Source of the DNA: Clostridiaceae bacterium DTU079
GTDB lineage: Bacteria > Bacillota > Clostridia > Acetivibrionales > Acetivibrionaceae
Length of the DNA stretch: 48,881 nt
Reading direction: 5' to 3'
NCBI GenBank assembly: GCA_001512505.1
Contig: LFSC01000037.1
Span: 1-48,881, forward strand
Part shown: one piece after another, positions 42,563 to 48,881 of the stretch
How the letters are laid out: every line of letters starts with the position of its first letter
Numbering within the stretch: position 1 is the first letter of the stretch
The notes under the pieces: generated by a model
What the model was told of the DNA's origin: nothing
Seen by the model: the letters and a program-made list of their open reading frames with translations, nothing else
The model's database searches: none
Program-made: the position numbers and the translations under genes

Positions 42563-42757
42563 TTATAGTTGGAACAGGGTTTTCACCGTATCAAACAGGT
42601 GTGCTATCTCCTTCACTATCATAAGAAGTACTACTACCAGTCCTGCAATGGTAGTCATCATAGCCTGTTCTTCTCTACCCGATTTATTAAGCAATGCATT
42701 TAAAACAGATACCAAAATACCTATTGCTGCAATCCTGAAAATTAAATCTATATTCAT
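42563..42757 (-). CDS. spoIIIAC: Stage III sporulation protein AC
   Basis: 64 aa from the ATG at 42757, with GGGAG 11 nt upstream. Two helices: DLIFRIAAIGILVSVLNALL and AMMTTIAGLVVVLLMIVKEI. SpoIIIAC is the small membrane subunit paired with AD. A gap of about 170 nt separates it from spoIIIAB, unusual for this tight operon. Confidence 0.9.
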   Translation of the reverse strand: MNIDLIFRIAAIGILVSVLNALLNKSGREEQAMMTTIAGLVVVLLMIVKEIAHLFDTVKTLFQL

Positions 42758-42925
42758 GCGCCATCTTTCTCCCTTATTTTTTTCTTGTAACACTTAAATT
42801 CAAAGAAATATTTCGTTTAAAGAAACTTCTTGCATTTGCCGCCTCATTACAATTAAGCAATAGCATAAGCTGCGATCGGGCTAATCTCGTTTTATAGTAC
42901 AAGTATATTCACCCACCCTATAGAA

Positions 42926-43453
42926 TTAGAACAGTATAATAATTATTGCCAGACCCCCAAGCACTCCCAGACTTCTGTACATGGATTCATTCTTTTTCCT
43001 CAATTCCTCCGCTTTTTCTTCCTGCATTTTCAGCTGGTTTAAAGTAAGCCGGATGTTTTTGATTTGACCCTCAATATCGGAACTTCCCAGCATCTTTCCG
43101 AAGGAAATTAAAATTTCTTCGTCCTCACTGTTTAAGGCTGTCTTATTTATATTTTCCTTAACCGCTTTAGTCCACGCATCCCGGGCGTTTATTCCCTCAT
43201 CGCTGTTTAATATCTCAACGGTTTGACTGAAAAAAGCAGAAACCCCGCTGTCGCAACATTTGCTGATTTTTAAAAAAGCCTCGGTCAGCACATTGGACAA
43301 AAAACTGACTTCATTTTCAAACATCTGTAAAAGTCCCTGCAAAGCTCTTAAATCCTTCGGACGTTCCGAACATTTCCGGGAATACATGTAGCCCAACAAA
43401 CTGCTGGAAACAAAAACAATCAGACTCCCGATTATCTTCAAAATCATATTCAT
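42926..43453 (-). CDS. spoIIIAB: Stage III sporulation protein AB
   Basis: 175 aa. An N-terminal helix (about 5-22) and a C-terminal membrane helix (about 160-175) bracket a soluble domain of the type II secretion F kind: RPKDLRALQGLLQMFENEVS and RKKNESMYRSLGVLGGLAII. It probably works with the ATPase SpoIIIAA. It overlaps spoIIIAA by 4 nt. Confidence 0.93.
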   Translation of the reverse strand: MNMILKIIGSLIVFVSSSLLGYMYSRKCSERPKDLRALQGLLQMFENEVSFLSNVLTEAFLKISKCCDSGVSAFFSQTVEILNSDEGINARDAWTKAVKENINKTALNSEDEEILISFGKMLGSSDIEGQIKNIRLTLNQLKMQEEKAEELRKKNESMYRSLGVLGGLAIIIILF

Positions 43454-44460
43454 TCTCCTTTATACAAAACATTCAATGTTTCTCCGTCGATAATCTCTTC
43501 AACGGTTCCCGGTCCTTTTCTGGAACTTAAAACAATGTATCTTTCGAATATTTTTTCCTGCATCAAGCTCAATACTTCTTTTCTGGTTTTAAGCTGCGAT
43601 ATATTATAGCCGTGTGCCGTGGTTATTATCTTAACTCCTGCATTTACAACCTGCATAATGGCATCCCTGTCACCGTTGCTTCCTATTTCATCGGTCACAA
43701 TTACATCGGGTGACATGGATCTTAGCATCATGAGCATGCCCAATTGTTTCGGGCAAGCATCCAAAACATCGGTTCTTGTTCCTACCCTGTTCTGCGGAAC
43801 CCCTTTATAACATGCAGCTATCTCCGAACGCTCGTCTACGACACCGACCTTCAGTCCTCTAAAATTCATTCCGTCTATTCCGTCACTTATAACCCTTGTT
43901 ATATCCCTTAGCATGGTTGTCTTTCCACACTGGGGAGGAGAAACTATGAGGGTGTTGTATATACCTTTTTCACCGTTTATCATGTATTTTACAACCCCGG
44001 AAGAGCATCCGAACACCTCCCTCGAAAAACGAATGTTTAGACCGGAAATATCTTTTATGTTTTTTATACCGTCTTCACACAGCACTACTCTTCCGGTAAT
44101 ACCAACCCTGTGTCCACCCCGGATTGTCAAATATCCGTTTTTAATTTCGTCCTGGAAGGCATAAATAGAGTTTTCACTTACCAGCTCCAAGGTTTTGATT
44201 ATCTGCTCCTGACTTACATAATAAAGATTTGCCCTGCTTTCTGTAAGCTTTCCTTCAGAATTTAAAAAAAAGCTGCCCCTGGAGTTTTGAAGCATCAAAG
44301 GCTTATTTGCCCTTAGCCTCAATTCCTCTGTGGTCATTAAATCAACCAGACTGACTTTCTTTATAACTTCTCTTATATCGTGGCATATAACTCTTAAGAT
44401 TTCCCTCTCAAACTTCTGAACCTCCTCGACCCTAAAAACCGGCTTATCTTTTGTTTCCAT
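43450..44460 (-). CDS. spoIIIAA: Stage III sporulation protein AA (secretion-type ATPase)
   Basis: 336 aa. Walker A is VSPPQCGKTTML with K180; GLKVGVVDERSEIAACYKG is conserved, followed by SMSPDVIVTDEIGS (Walker B) and TTAHGYNISQL. It resembles VirB11/GspE ATPases and drives the SpoIIIA channel in the mother cell. It heads the eight-gene operon with GGAGG 6 nt before the ATG. I looked for a sigma-E promoter upstream and could not settle on one. Confidence 0.95.
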   Translation of the reverse strand: METKDKPVFRVEEVQKFEREILRVICHDIREVIKKVSLVDLMTTEELRLRANKPLMLQNSRGSFFLNSEGKLTESRANLYYVSQEQIIKTLELVSENSIYAFQDEIKNGYLTIRGGHRVGITGRVVLCEDGIKNIKDISGLNIRFSREVFGCSSGVVKYMINGEKGIYNTLIVSPPQCGKTTMLRDITRVISDGIDGMNFRGLKVGVVDERSEIAACYKGVPQNRVGTRTDVLDACPKQLGMLMMLRSMSPDVIVTDEIGSNGDRDAIMQVVNAGVKIITTAHGYNISQLKTRKEVLSLMQEKIFERYIVLSSRKGPGTVEEIIDGETLNVLYKGE

Positions 44461-44564
44461 AAAAGCCCTCCTCGTTTTCCATATGTTAGTCTTTATTTAA
44501 TTCATTCTCATTAATAAATATTTGGATTTGTCCACATTTATGACAAAAAACTGAGGGGGTAGTT

Positions 44565-44624
44565 GTAAAGAAAAATATTCCGGAAACTTGATTTTCGCAA
44601 TGTTTCTTCCATATTTTTCTTTAC
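44565..44624. repeat. Palindromic repeat, short copy E
   Basis: GTAAAGAAAAATATTCCGG with AAACTTG pairs with CAATGTTTC and TTCCATATTTTTCTTTAC. It has the outer arms of the long family without the central 100 bp. It lies about 105 nt upstream of spoIIIAA, between it and the zinc-ribbon gene. Confidence 0.7.
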
Positions 44625-44689
44625 CCAATAGAATGGGTGCACTACTTAGGAGTAATATAGTCATTTCTCTTAGTGAAATCTTACAAAAT

Positions 44690-44717
44690 AAAAACTCAAG
44701 AGTTAATTACTCTTGAG
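44690..44717 (-). terminator. Terminator after the zinc-ribbon gene
   Basis: CTCAAGAGT (44695-44703) and ACTCTTGAG (44709-44717) form a perfect 9 bp stem around TAATT; on the minus strand TTTTTATTTT follows. It ends the efp transcript and isolates spoIIIA. Confidence 0.85.
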
Positions 44718-44758
44718 CTTATTATCATTAATTCTTATAATATACATTTTTATTTTAA

Positions 44759-45169
44759 TTAATGTTCGTCTGAATTGCACTCATCACAATCGCATTCCCA
44801 TTGGATGCTTATATCTTCATTACAGAGCGGACACTTAAAGGACTCTTTATTGTCATCTATCATATCATCTTTAAGTTCGAAAACCTTATGGCAATGAGGA
44901 CATTCCAATTCGGCAATGGTATCGTCATCATCATACTCATCGTCCTCATCATATATTAATCTTTCCAATTCAGCCAAATCTTCATCAATGTCATCAACAT
45001 GCTCTTCCAGTTGTTGCTGAACCTCTGTCAGATCATCCACAGACAATGCTATATCATCCAAAACCTCTATCATAGCTTTAATTATTTTTCCCTCATTAGT
45101 GGAATCGTTAATCTGCATTCCTTCTGCAAGTCCCTTTAAATAGGCCACTCTTTCTCTTATCAACCGCAT
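44759..45169 (-). CDS. CD1247-type acidic zinc-ribbon protein
   Basis: 136 aa. The N-terminal half is helical (RVAYLKGLAEGMQINDSTNE, IEVLDDIALSVDDL), then a very acidic stretch (about 62-83, EDDEYDDDD), then a zinc ribbon CPHC...CPLC (about 90-117) and a last CDCDEC that could hold a second metal. It matches the family named after Clostridioides CD1247. Function unknown. It follows efp by 41 nt and shares its transcript and terminator. Confidence 0.8.
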   Translation of the reverse strand: MRLIRERVAYLKGLAEGMQINDSTNEGKIIKAMIEVLDDIALSVDDLTEVQQQLEEHVDDIDEDLAELERLIYDEDDEYDDDDTIAELECPHCHKVFELKDDMIDDNKESFKCPLCNEDISIQWECDCDECNSDEH

Positions 45170-45210
45170 ACAATACCTCCACTTTATTGAAGTTTATTTT
45201 ATTATAACCA

Positions 45211-45768
45211 TTATACCCTTTCCATATACTCTCCGGTTCTTGTATCAATTCTGATTTTATCGCCGGTATTAACAAACAAAGGAACCTTGATTTGCACTCC
45301 TGTTTCAACAGTGGCAGGCTTTGTTGCTCCTGTAGCGGTATCACCTTTGAATCCCGGTTCGGTTTCAGTTACTTCAAGTTCAACAAAGTTCGGAGGTTCT
45401 ATACCGAAAACATTGCCCTTATGGGAAAGGATTTTTACAACCTCATTCTCTTTTACAAATTTTAATGCGTCTCCTATCTTATCCTTACCTAAAGGCAATT
45501 GTTCATAGGTCTCAACATCCATAAAGTAATATAAGTCTCCATCGTTATACAGGTACTGCATGTCCTTTCTTTCTATATGAGCTTTAGGCATTTTATCCGT
45601 AGGATTAAAGGTCTTTTCAATAGTAGCACCTGTGACTATGTTTTTCAGTTTTGTCCTGACAAAAGCAGCTCCTTTACCCGGTTTAACGTGCTGGAACTCA
45701 ACAACTTGAAATATCTGCCCATCAAGTTCAAAAGTCACACCGTTTCTAAAATCTCCAGCTGAAATCAT
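45211..45768 (-). CDS. efp: Translation elongation factor P
   Basis: 185 aa, three beta-barrel domains. The N-terminal loop [12 protein letters not shown] holds K32, the site modified in many bacteria; [18 protein letters not shown] and [17 protein letters not shown] are family blocks. It relieves ribosomes stalled on proline runs. It stands downstream of the M24 peptidase gene, a common pairing, with GGAGGG before the ATG. Confidence 0.97.
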   Translation of the reverse strand: MISAGDFRNGVTFELDGQIFQVVEFQHVKPGKGAAFVRTKLKNIVTGATIEKTFNPTDKMPKAHIERKDMQYLYNDGDLYYFMDVETYEQLPLGKDKIGDALKFVKENEVVKILSHKGNVFGIEPPNFVELEVTETEPGFKGDTATGATKPATVETGVQIKVPLFVNTGDKIRIDTRTGEYMERV

Positions 45769-45835
45769 CTAATTATCCCTCCAAAAAAAATTTATCTTTT
45801 ATAGATTTAATTAATCAATTAAATAACATAAGTTA

Positions 45836-45855
45836 CAGGTACTCTAATCGACCTG
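45836..45855. repeat. Small inverted repeat in the efp leader
   Basis: CAGGT and ACCTG with a 10 nt loop, about 70 nt upstream of the efp ATG. A leader hairpin is possible; the stem is short. Confidence 0.3.
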
Positions 45856-45882
45856 CATATTAAATAATAAATCAACAAATTA

Positions 45883-45911
45883 ATATTAAAATAAAATCGC
45901 AACTATTTCAA
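45883..45911 (-). promoter_or_regulatory. Possible sigma-A promoter of efp
   Basis: On the minus strand TTGAAA (45906-45911), 17 nt spacer, TAATAT (45883-45888). The -35 is good, the -10 only fair. It lies in the 194 bp gap between the M24 peptidase and efp genes. Confidence 0.45.
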
Positions 45912-45962
45912 GATAAAATTTCATATATAGTAAATTTAATCATCAAAATATACTTATACTAC

Positions 45963-47042
45963 CTAAATTATAATCATTTCCCTGGACGATCCTGTCAGCA
46001 CTAAGGGATTATCTCCATTTATTACAATCATATCTTCTATTCTCACTCCACCCAGTCCCGGAATGTAAATACCGGGCTCCACAGTAACGACCATCCCGTC
46101 ATCCATTATTATACTTCCCTTTAGAGACAGTCTCGGCTCTTCATGAATTTCCAAGCCTACTCCATGTCCGAGACCATGACCGAAACAATCTCCGTATCCT
46201 TCTTTAGAGATTAGGTCTCTGGCTATTGAATCGATCTCCTTCCCGGTCAATCCTTTTTTAGCACCCCGGACGGCATTTTGCTGAGCCGTAAGCACAATAT
46301 TATAAATTTTTGAAAGCTCTTCATCGGGCTTTCCGACAAAAACAGTCCTGGTCATATCGGAACAATAGTCTTCGTATATTGCTCCAAAATCCATTGTAAC
46401 AGCATCTCCCTGCTCAATCGCTTTTTCTGAGGCAACACCGTGGGGAAGAGCCGAACGGTATCCGGATGCCACAATTGTATCAAAGGATACACCCCTTGCC
46501 CCCTGTTTTTTTATAAAGTATTCCAATTCTGCCGCCACTTCAATTTCTTTTACTCCCGGCTTTATATACCCTAAAATATGGCTAAAAGCATCATCGGCTA
46601 TCTTTACCGCCTTTTTTATTAATTCCAGTTCGCCTTTATCCTTTTTCATTCTCAGGTTATCGATCATTCCTGCCAAAGGTTTTATTTCTTTAACATTAAG
46701 CTTTTCCTCAAATTCTCTATAGCTCTTGCAGGTTACGTGGTCTTCCTCAAATCCCAGTATATCAATACCTTTCGTCTTAATAACATTATTTATTGTAACC
46801 AAAATGCTGTCTTTGTACTCAATTATCTCATACAAAGGTGCCTGCTTCACCGCCTGTTCCACATACCTGAAATCCGTCACAAGAAAAGCATCGTTTTGGG
46901 TAATTATCAAATGTGCAGAACTTCCGTTAAATCCGGATAGATAGACATAGTTCTCCCTTTTCGTTACCAGTACTGCATCCATGTCTTTTTCTTTAAGTAA
47001 CAGCCTTAATTTATCTATTCTATTCTCAATTTGACTTTTCAT
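45963..47042 (-). CDS. M24 family Xaa-Pro aminopeptidase
   Basis: 359 aa from the ATG at 47042 (GGGA 10 nt upstream; normal family length). The creatinase-like N-terminal domain (1-125) precedes the pita-bread domain. Metal ligands lie in VTMDFGAIYEDYCSDMTRT (two aspartates), GHGLGHGVGLEIHEEP (histidine), TVEPGIYIPG and GGVRIEDMIV (glutamates). It removes N-terminal residues before proline. It is followed by efp, which also concerns proline-rich proteins. Confidence 0.93.
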   Translation of the reverse strand: MKSQIENRIDKLRLLLKEKDMDAVLVTKRENYVYLSGFNGSSAHLIITQNDAFLVTDFRYVEQAVKQAPLYEIIEYKDSILVTINNVIKTKGIDILGFEEDHVTCKSYREFEEKLNVKEIKPLAGMIDNLRMKKDKGELELIKKAVKIADDAFSHILGYIKPGVKEIEVAAELEYFIKKQGARGVSFDTIVASGYRSALPHGVASEKAIEQGDAVTMDFGAIYEDYCSDMTRTVFVGKPDEELSKIYNIVLTAQQNAVRGAKKGLTGKEIDSIARDLISKEGYGDCFGHGLGHGVGLEIHEEPRLSLKGSIIMDDGMVVTVEPGIYIPGLGGVRIEDMIVINGDNPLVLTGSSREMIII

Positions 47043-47152
47043 TTTATACTCATCCCTTTCCGATTGCAACCCCCAAACTAAACGCCATTAATACTTATTC
47101 TTCAATGTACCGCTTTTAATAAATAAAAGTACGGGAGCTAAATTCCTATTTT

Positions 47153-47581
47153 CTATAAACAAGCCGCTGCATTGAGTGCAAGTATGTAACCGATGCTTCC
47201 GAATCCGCTTATTTGCCCGACGCATACCGGAGCTATCACGGATTTGCTTCTGAATTCCTCTCGGGCATGTATATTCGACAAATGGACCTCAATTGCAGGA
47301 ATTTCAACAGCTTTTATGGCATCCCTTATTGCAATGCTGTAATGGGTATAGGCACCCGGATTTATAATTATAGTATCAATCTTCCCCTTTGATTCATGGA
47401 TCTTGTCAATTATTTCACCCTCATGATTGGTCTGTATAAAGCTTAAATCAATATTTAGCTTCATTGCCTCAGCATTCATTTTTCTGGCAATATCCTCAAG
47501 GGTTTCCGCACCGTATATTTCCTTTTCCCTTTGTCCCAACAGGTTTAAATTTGGGCCATTGATCACAAGTACCTTTTTCAT
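47153..47581 (-). CDS. aroQ: Type II 3-dehydroquinate dehydratase
   Basis: 142 aa. It begins with VINGPNLNLLGQREKEIYG, containing the catalytic arginine and tyrosine; INPGAYTHYSIAIRDAI and EVHLSNIHAREEFR with the catalytic histidine follow. It converts 3-dehydroquinate to 3-dehydroshikimate. It lies about 110 nt upstream of the M24 peptidase. Confidence 0.96.
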   Translation of the reverse strand: MKKVLVINGPNLNLLGQREKEIYGAETLEDIARKMNAEAMKLNIDLSFIQTNHEGEIIDKIHESKGKIDTIIINPGAYTHYSIAIRDAIKAVEIPAIEVHLSNIHAREEFRSKSVIAPVCVGQISGFGSIGYILALNAAACL

Positions 47582-47736
47582 ATTTAGATCCCCCTTTATT
47601 GCTTATTACTGTAATGTTATCACAATACTGTTTTGACTCTCCCATCTATTTGCTATTAATTTGACCGGCTAATTTCCTGGCAATATCTAATTCTTTACAG
47701 ACATATTTAATCCTTCTGTCATGAATATATATTTAT

Positions 47737-48600
47737 TTACTTTTCAAAGTTGGCAATAATACTTTCATATATTTTTTTAAGCTTTAAGGCATCCTCTGCC
47801 ATATTGCTTCTGGATTCACAAATAATTACCGGCTCCATACCCTTTTTTACGATAATCTCCGCCAGATGTGCAAATTCCGGGCCGAATTCCACATCATCTA
47901 TGTTCCAATGCTTTTTTTCTCCTCCCTTTGTAAACTCAACACGGCTGAAATGGCAATGGAGGTTTTTGATCCTTTCAAAGCCAAGGGCATTTTCCAGCTG
48001 ATTAATTACCCTTTCAAAATCTTCAGGGCAATTGAGGCCTCCCTGGTATCTTGCATGTATATGTCCAAAATCCACCGTAGGCATTAGCAGTTCATGAATC
48101 CTGCACATTTCAATTATCTCATCCAGTGAACCCATTTGATTGTTTTTTCCCAAAACTTCGGGACATATTAACACATCTTCCAAGCCGCTATTTCTTGCTT
48201 CATCCAAAACTTCACCGATTAAATCAATCGCTGTTTTAAGAGCCCACCTTTTGTCAACCTTGCTGTAAGAACCGGTATGGACAACAATCCTTTTTGCTCC
48301 CATCCATTTGGCTGCCGTCAAGGTCTCAATAATATATCTTTTGGAATTCTTCCTTTTTTCCTCCTCTGGACTTGCCAAATTTATATAATACGGGGCATGT
48401 ATGCTTAAAAATATATCGTTTTTTACTGCTTCCTCACCGATTTCGCGGGCTGTCTTTTCGCTTATGTTGACTCCCCTGTTGCACTGGTATTCATAAGCCT
48501 CAAGCCCCATAGCCGAAAGCCATGCCGGCATCTGGGCAGAAGACTTGTATCCCTGTTCATAAAAACTCTCCGAGTTCCCGGAAGGTCCAAACCTTACCAA
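47737..48600 (-). CDS. Nfo-like TIM-barrel protein (AP endonuclease family 2)
   Basis: 287 aa, xylose-isomerase-like barrel. Likely metal ligands line up with endonuclease IV: H68 (LSIHAPYYIN), H108 (VVHTGSY), E148 (ICPEVLGK), D177 and H180 (TVDFGHIHAR), H215 or H217 (NLHCHFS), H231 and E262 (ICESRS). The canonical DSK block near the sixth strand is changed to HFSRVEF, so it may be a DNA repair enzyme or a sugar-binding relative. TTG start with GAGGTG 7 nt upstream. Confidence 0.8.
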   Translation of the reverse strand: MVRFGPSGNSESFYEQGYKSSAQMPAWLSAMGLEAYEYQCNRGVNISEKTAREIGEEAVKNDIFLSIHAPYYINLASPEEEKRKNSKRYIIETLTAAKWMGAKRIVVHTGSYSKVDKRWALKTAIDLIGEVLDEARNSGLEDVLICPEVLGKNNQMGSLDEIIEMCRIHELLMPTVDFGHIHARYQGGLNCPEDFERVINQLENALGFERIKNLHCHFSRVEFTKGGEKKHWNIDDVEFGPEFAHLAEIIVKKGMEPVIICESRSNMAEDALKLKKIYESIIANFEK

Positions 48601-48762
48601 TTATATTCACCTCATAATATTTAAATCTTTGTTATTTCTTTACTGTCGTAAGGGATTTTAGCATAGTATTATTATAACTAATGTTGTGCGGTTTTAAAAC
48701 AAAAACTGCAAACATAGCTAATAAGATAACATTTTCATGATATTTATTTTTATCTTTCTTAA
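48601..48762. other. Intergenic stretch at right edge
   Basis: AT-rich spacer without a recognisable promoter, RNA or repeat. Confidence 0.4.
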
Positions 48763-48881
48763 TCAACTTTCGCAGGAAACAACTGATAGCTTTGCCTTGA
48801 TACAATAGGGCAAAGAGGAGATAAAGTAGCTCATAAACTCATTAATTGTTTCCTTTGGCAATAACAGTTTTTCCTGTAAAG
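48763..48881 (-). CDS. Possible C-terminal end of a gene running off the window
   Basis: On the minus strand a frame stays open from the window edge for 38 codons to TGA at 48763-48765, reading LQEKLLLPKETINEFMSYF and ending AKLSVVSCES. Composition is protein-like, but it is too short to assign and could be chance. Confidence 0.3.
   Translation of the reverse strand, partial: LQEKLLLPKETINEFMSYFISSLPYCIKAKLSVVSCES

Overview
The window reads as chromosome of a cellulosome-forming, spore-forming clostridium close to Acetivibrio (Clostridium) thermocellus. The pointers are low GC, strong AGGAGG ribosome sites with frequent TTG and GTG starts, a complete spoIIIA operon, spo0A and spoIVB, and two secreted glycoside hydrolases ending in type I dockerins. 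The GH9 enzyme looks, from memory, like an ortholog of CelD rather than an identical copy, so a relative of A. thermocellus is likelier than the type strain. Almost everything is on the minus strand.

Right to left, in the direction of transcription. 48.6-45.2 kb: a Nfo-like TIM-barrel protein, aroQ, an M24 peptidase and efp, then a zinc-ribbon protein. 44.5-38.8 kb: spoIIIAA to spoIIIAH, the mother-cell half of the forespore feeding channel. 38.7-37.3 kb: an Asp23, AmaP and DUF2273 envelope-stress trio. 37.1-29.4 kb: nusB, xseA, xseB, ispA, a DUF212 membrane protein, a non-coding block of about 610 nt, oapA, dxs and tlyA. The non-coding block is an OLE RNA (ornate, large, extremophilic) with its own extended -10 promoter, and the next gene encodes its membrane partner OapA.

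29.1-22.9 kb: an accessory island holding celD-like GH9-dockerin, an odd plus-strand secreted protein (stalk domains plus a decayed formylglycine-generating-enzyme fold) and a GH5-CBM32-dockerin mannanase-like enzyme. It interrupts the common clostridial order tlyA-nadK-argR-recN-spoIVB-spo0A, which resumes at 22.6-16.6 kb. The spo0A promoter carries a Spo0A box inside its spacer.

16.5-9.1 kb: a plus-strand beta-lactamase-fold hydrolase, a minus-strand chemotaxis operon (cheY, cheA, cheW, cheR, cheB and a second receiver protein), then plus-strand merR-like and rluA-like genes. 7.7-0.3 kb: a cytoplasmic GH13 cyclomaltodextrinase-type enzyme, a methionine gamma-lyase-like protein, a HlyD-like membrane protein and the division cluster ylmE-sepF-yggT-ylmH-divIVA, closed by a terminator.

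The least explained structure is a family of long imperfect palindromes (full form about 165-180 bp, short form about 50-60 bp) at five intergenic sites: 7.9, 19.3, 22.7, 26.8-27.1 and 44.6 kb. Their arms vary between copies in a compensatory way, so base pairing has been kept. I found no tRNA, rRNA, CRISPR array, transposase or prophage gene.
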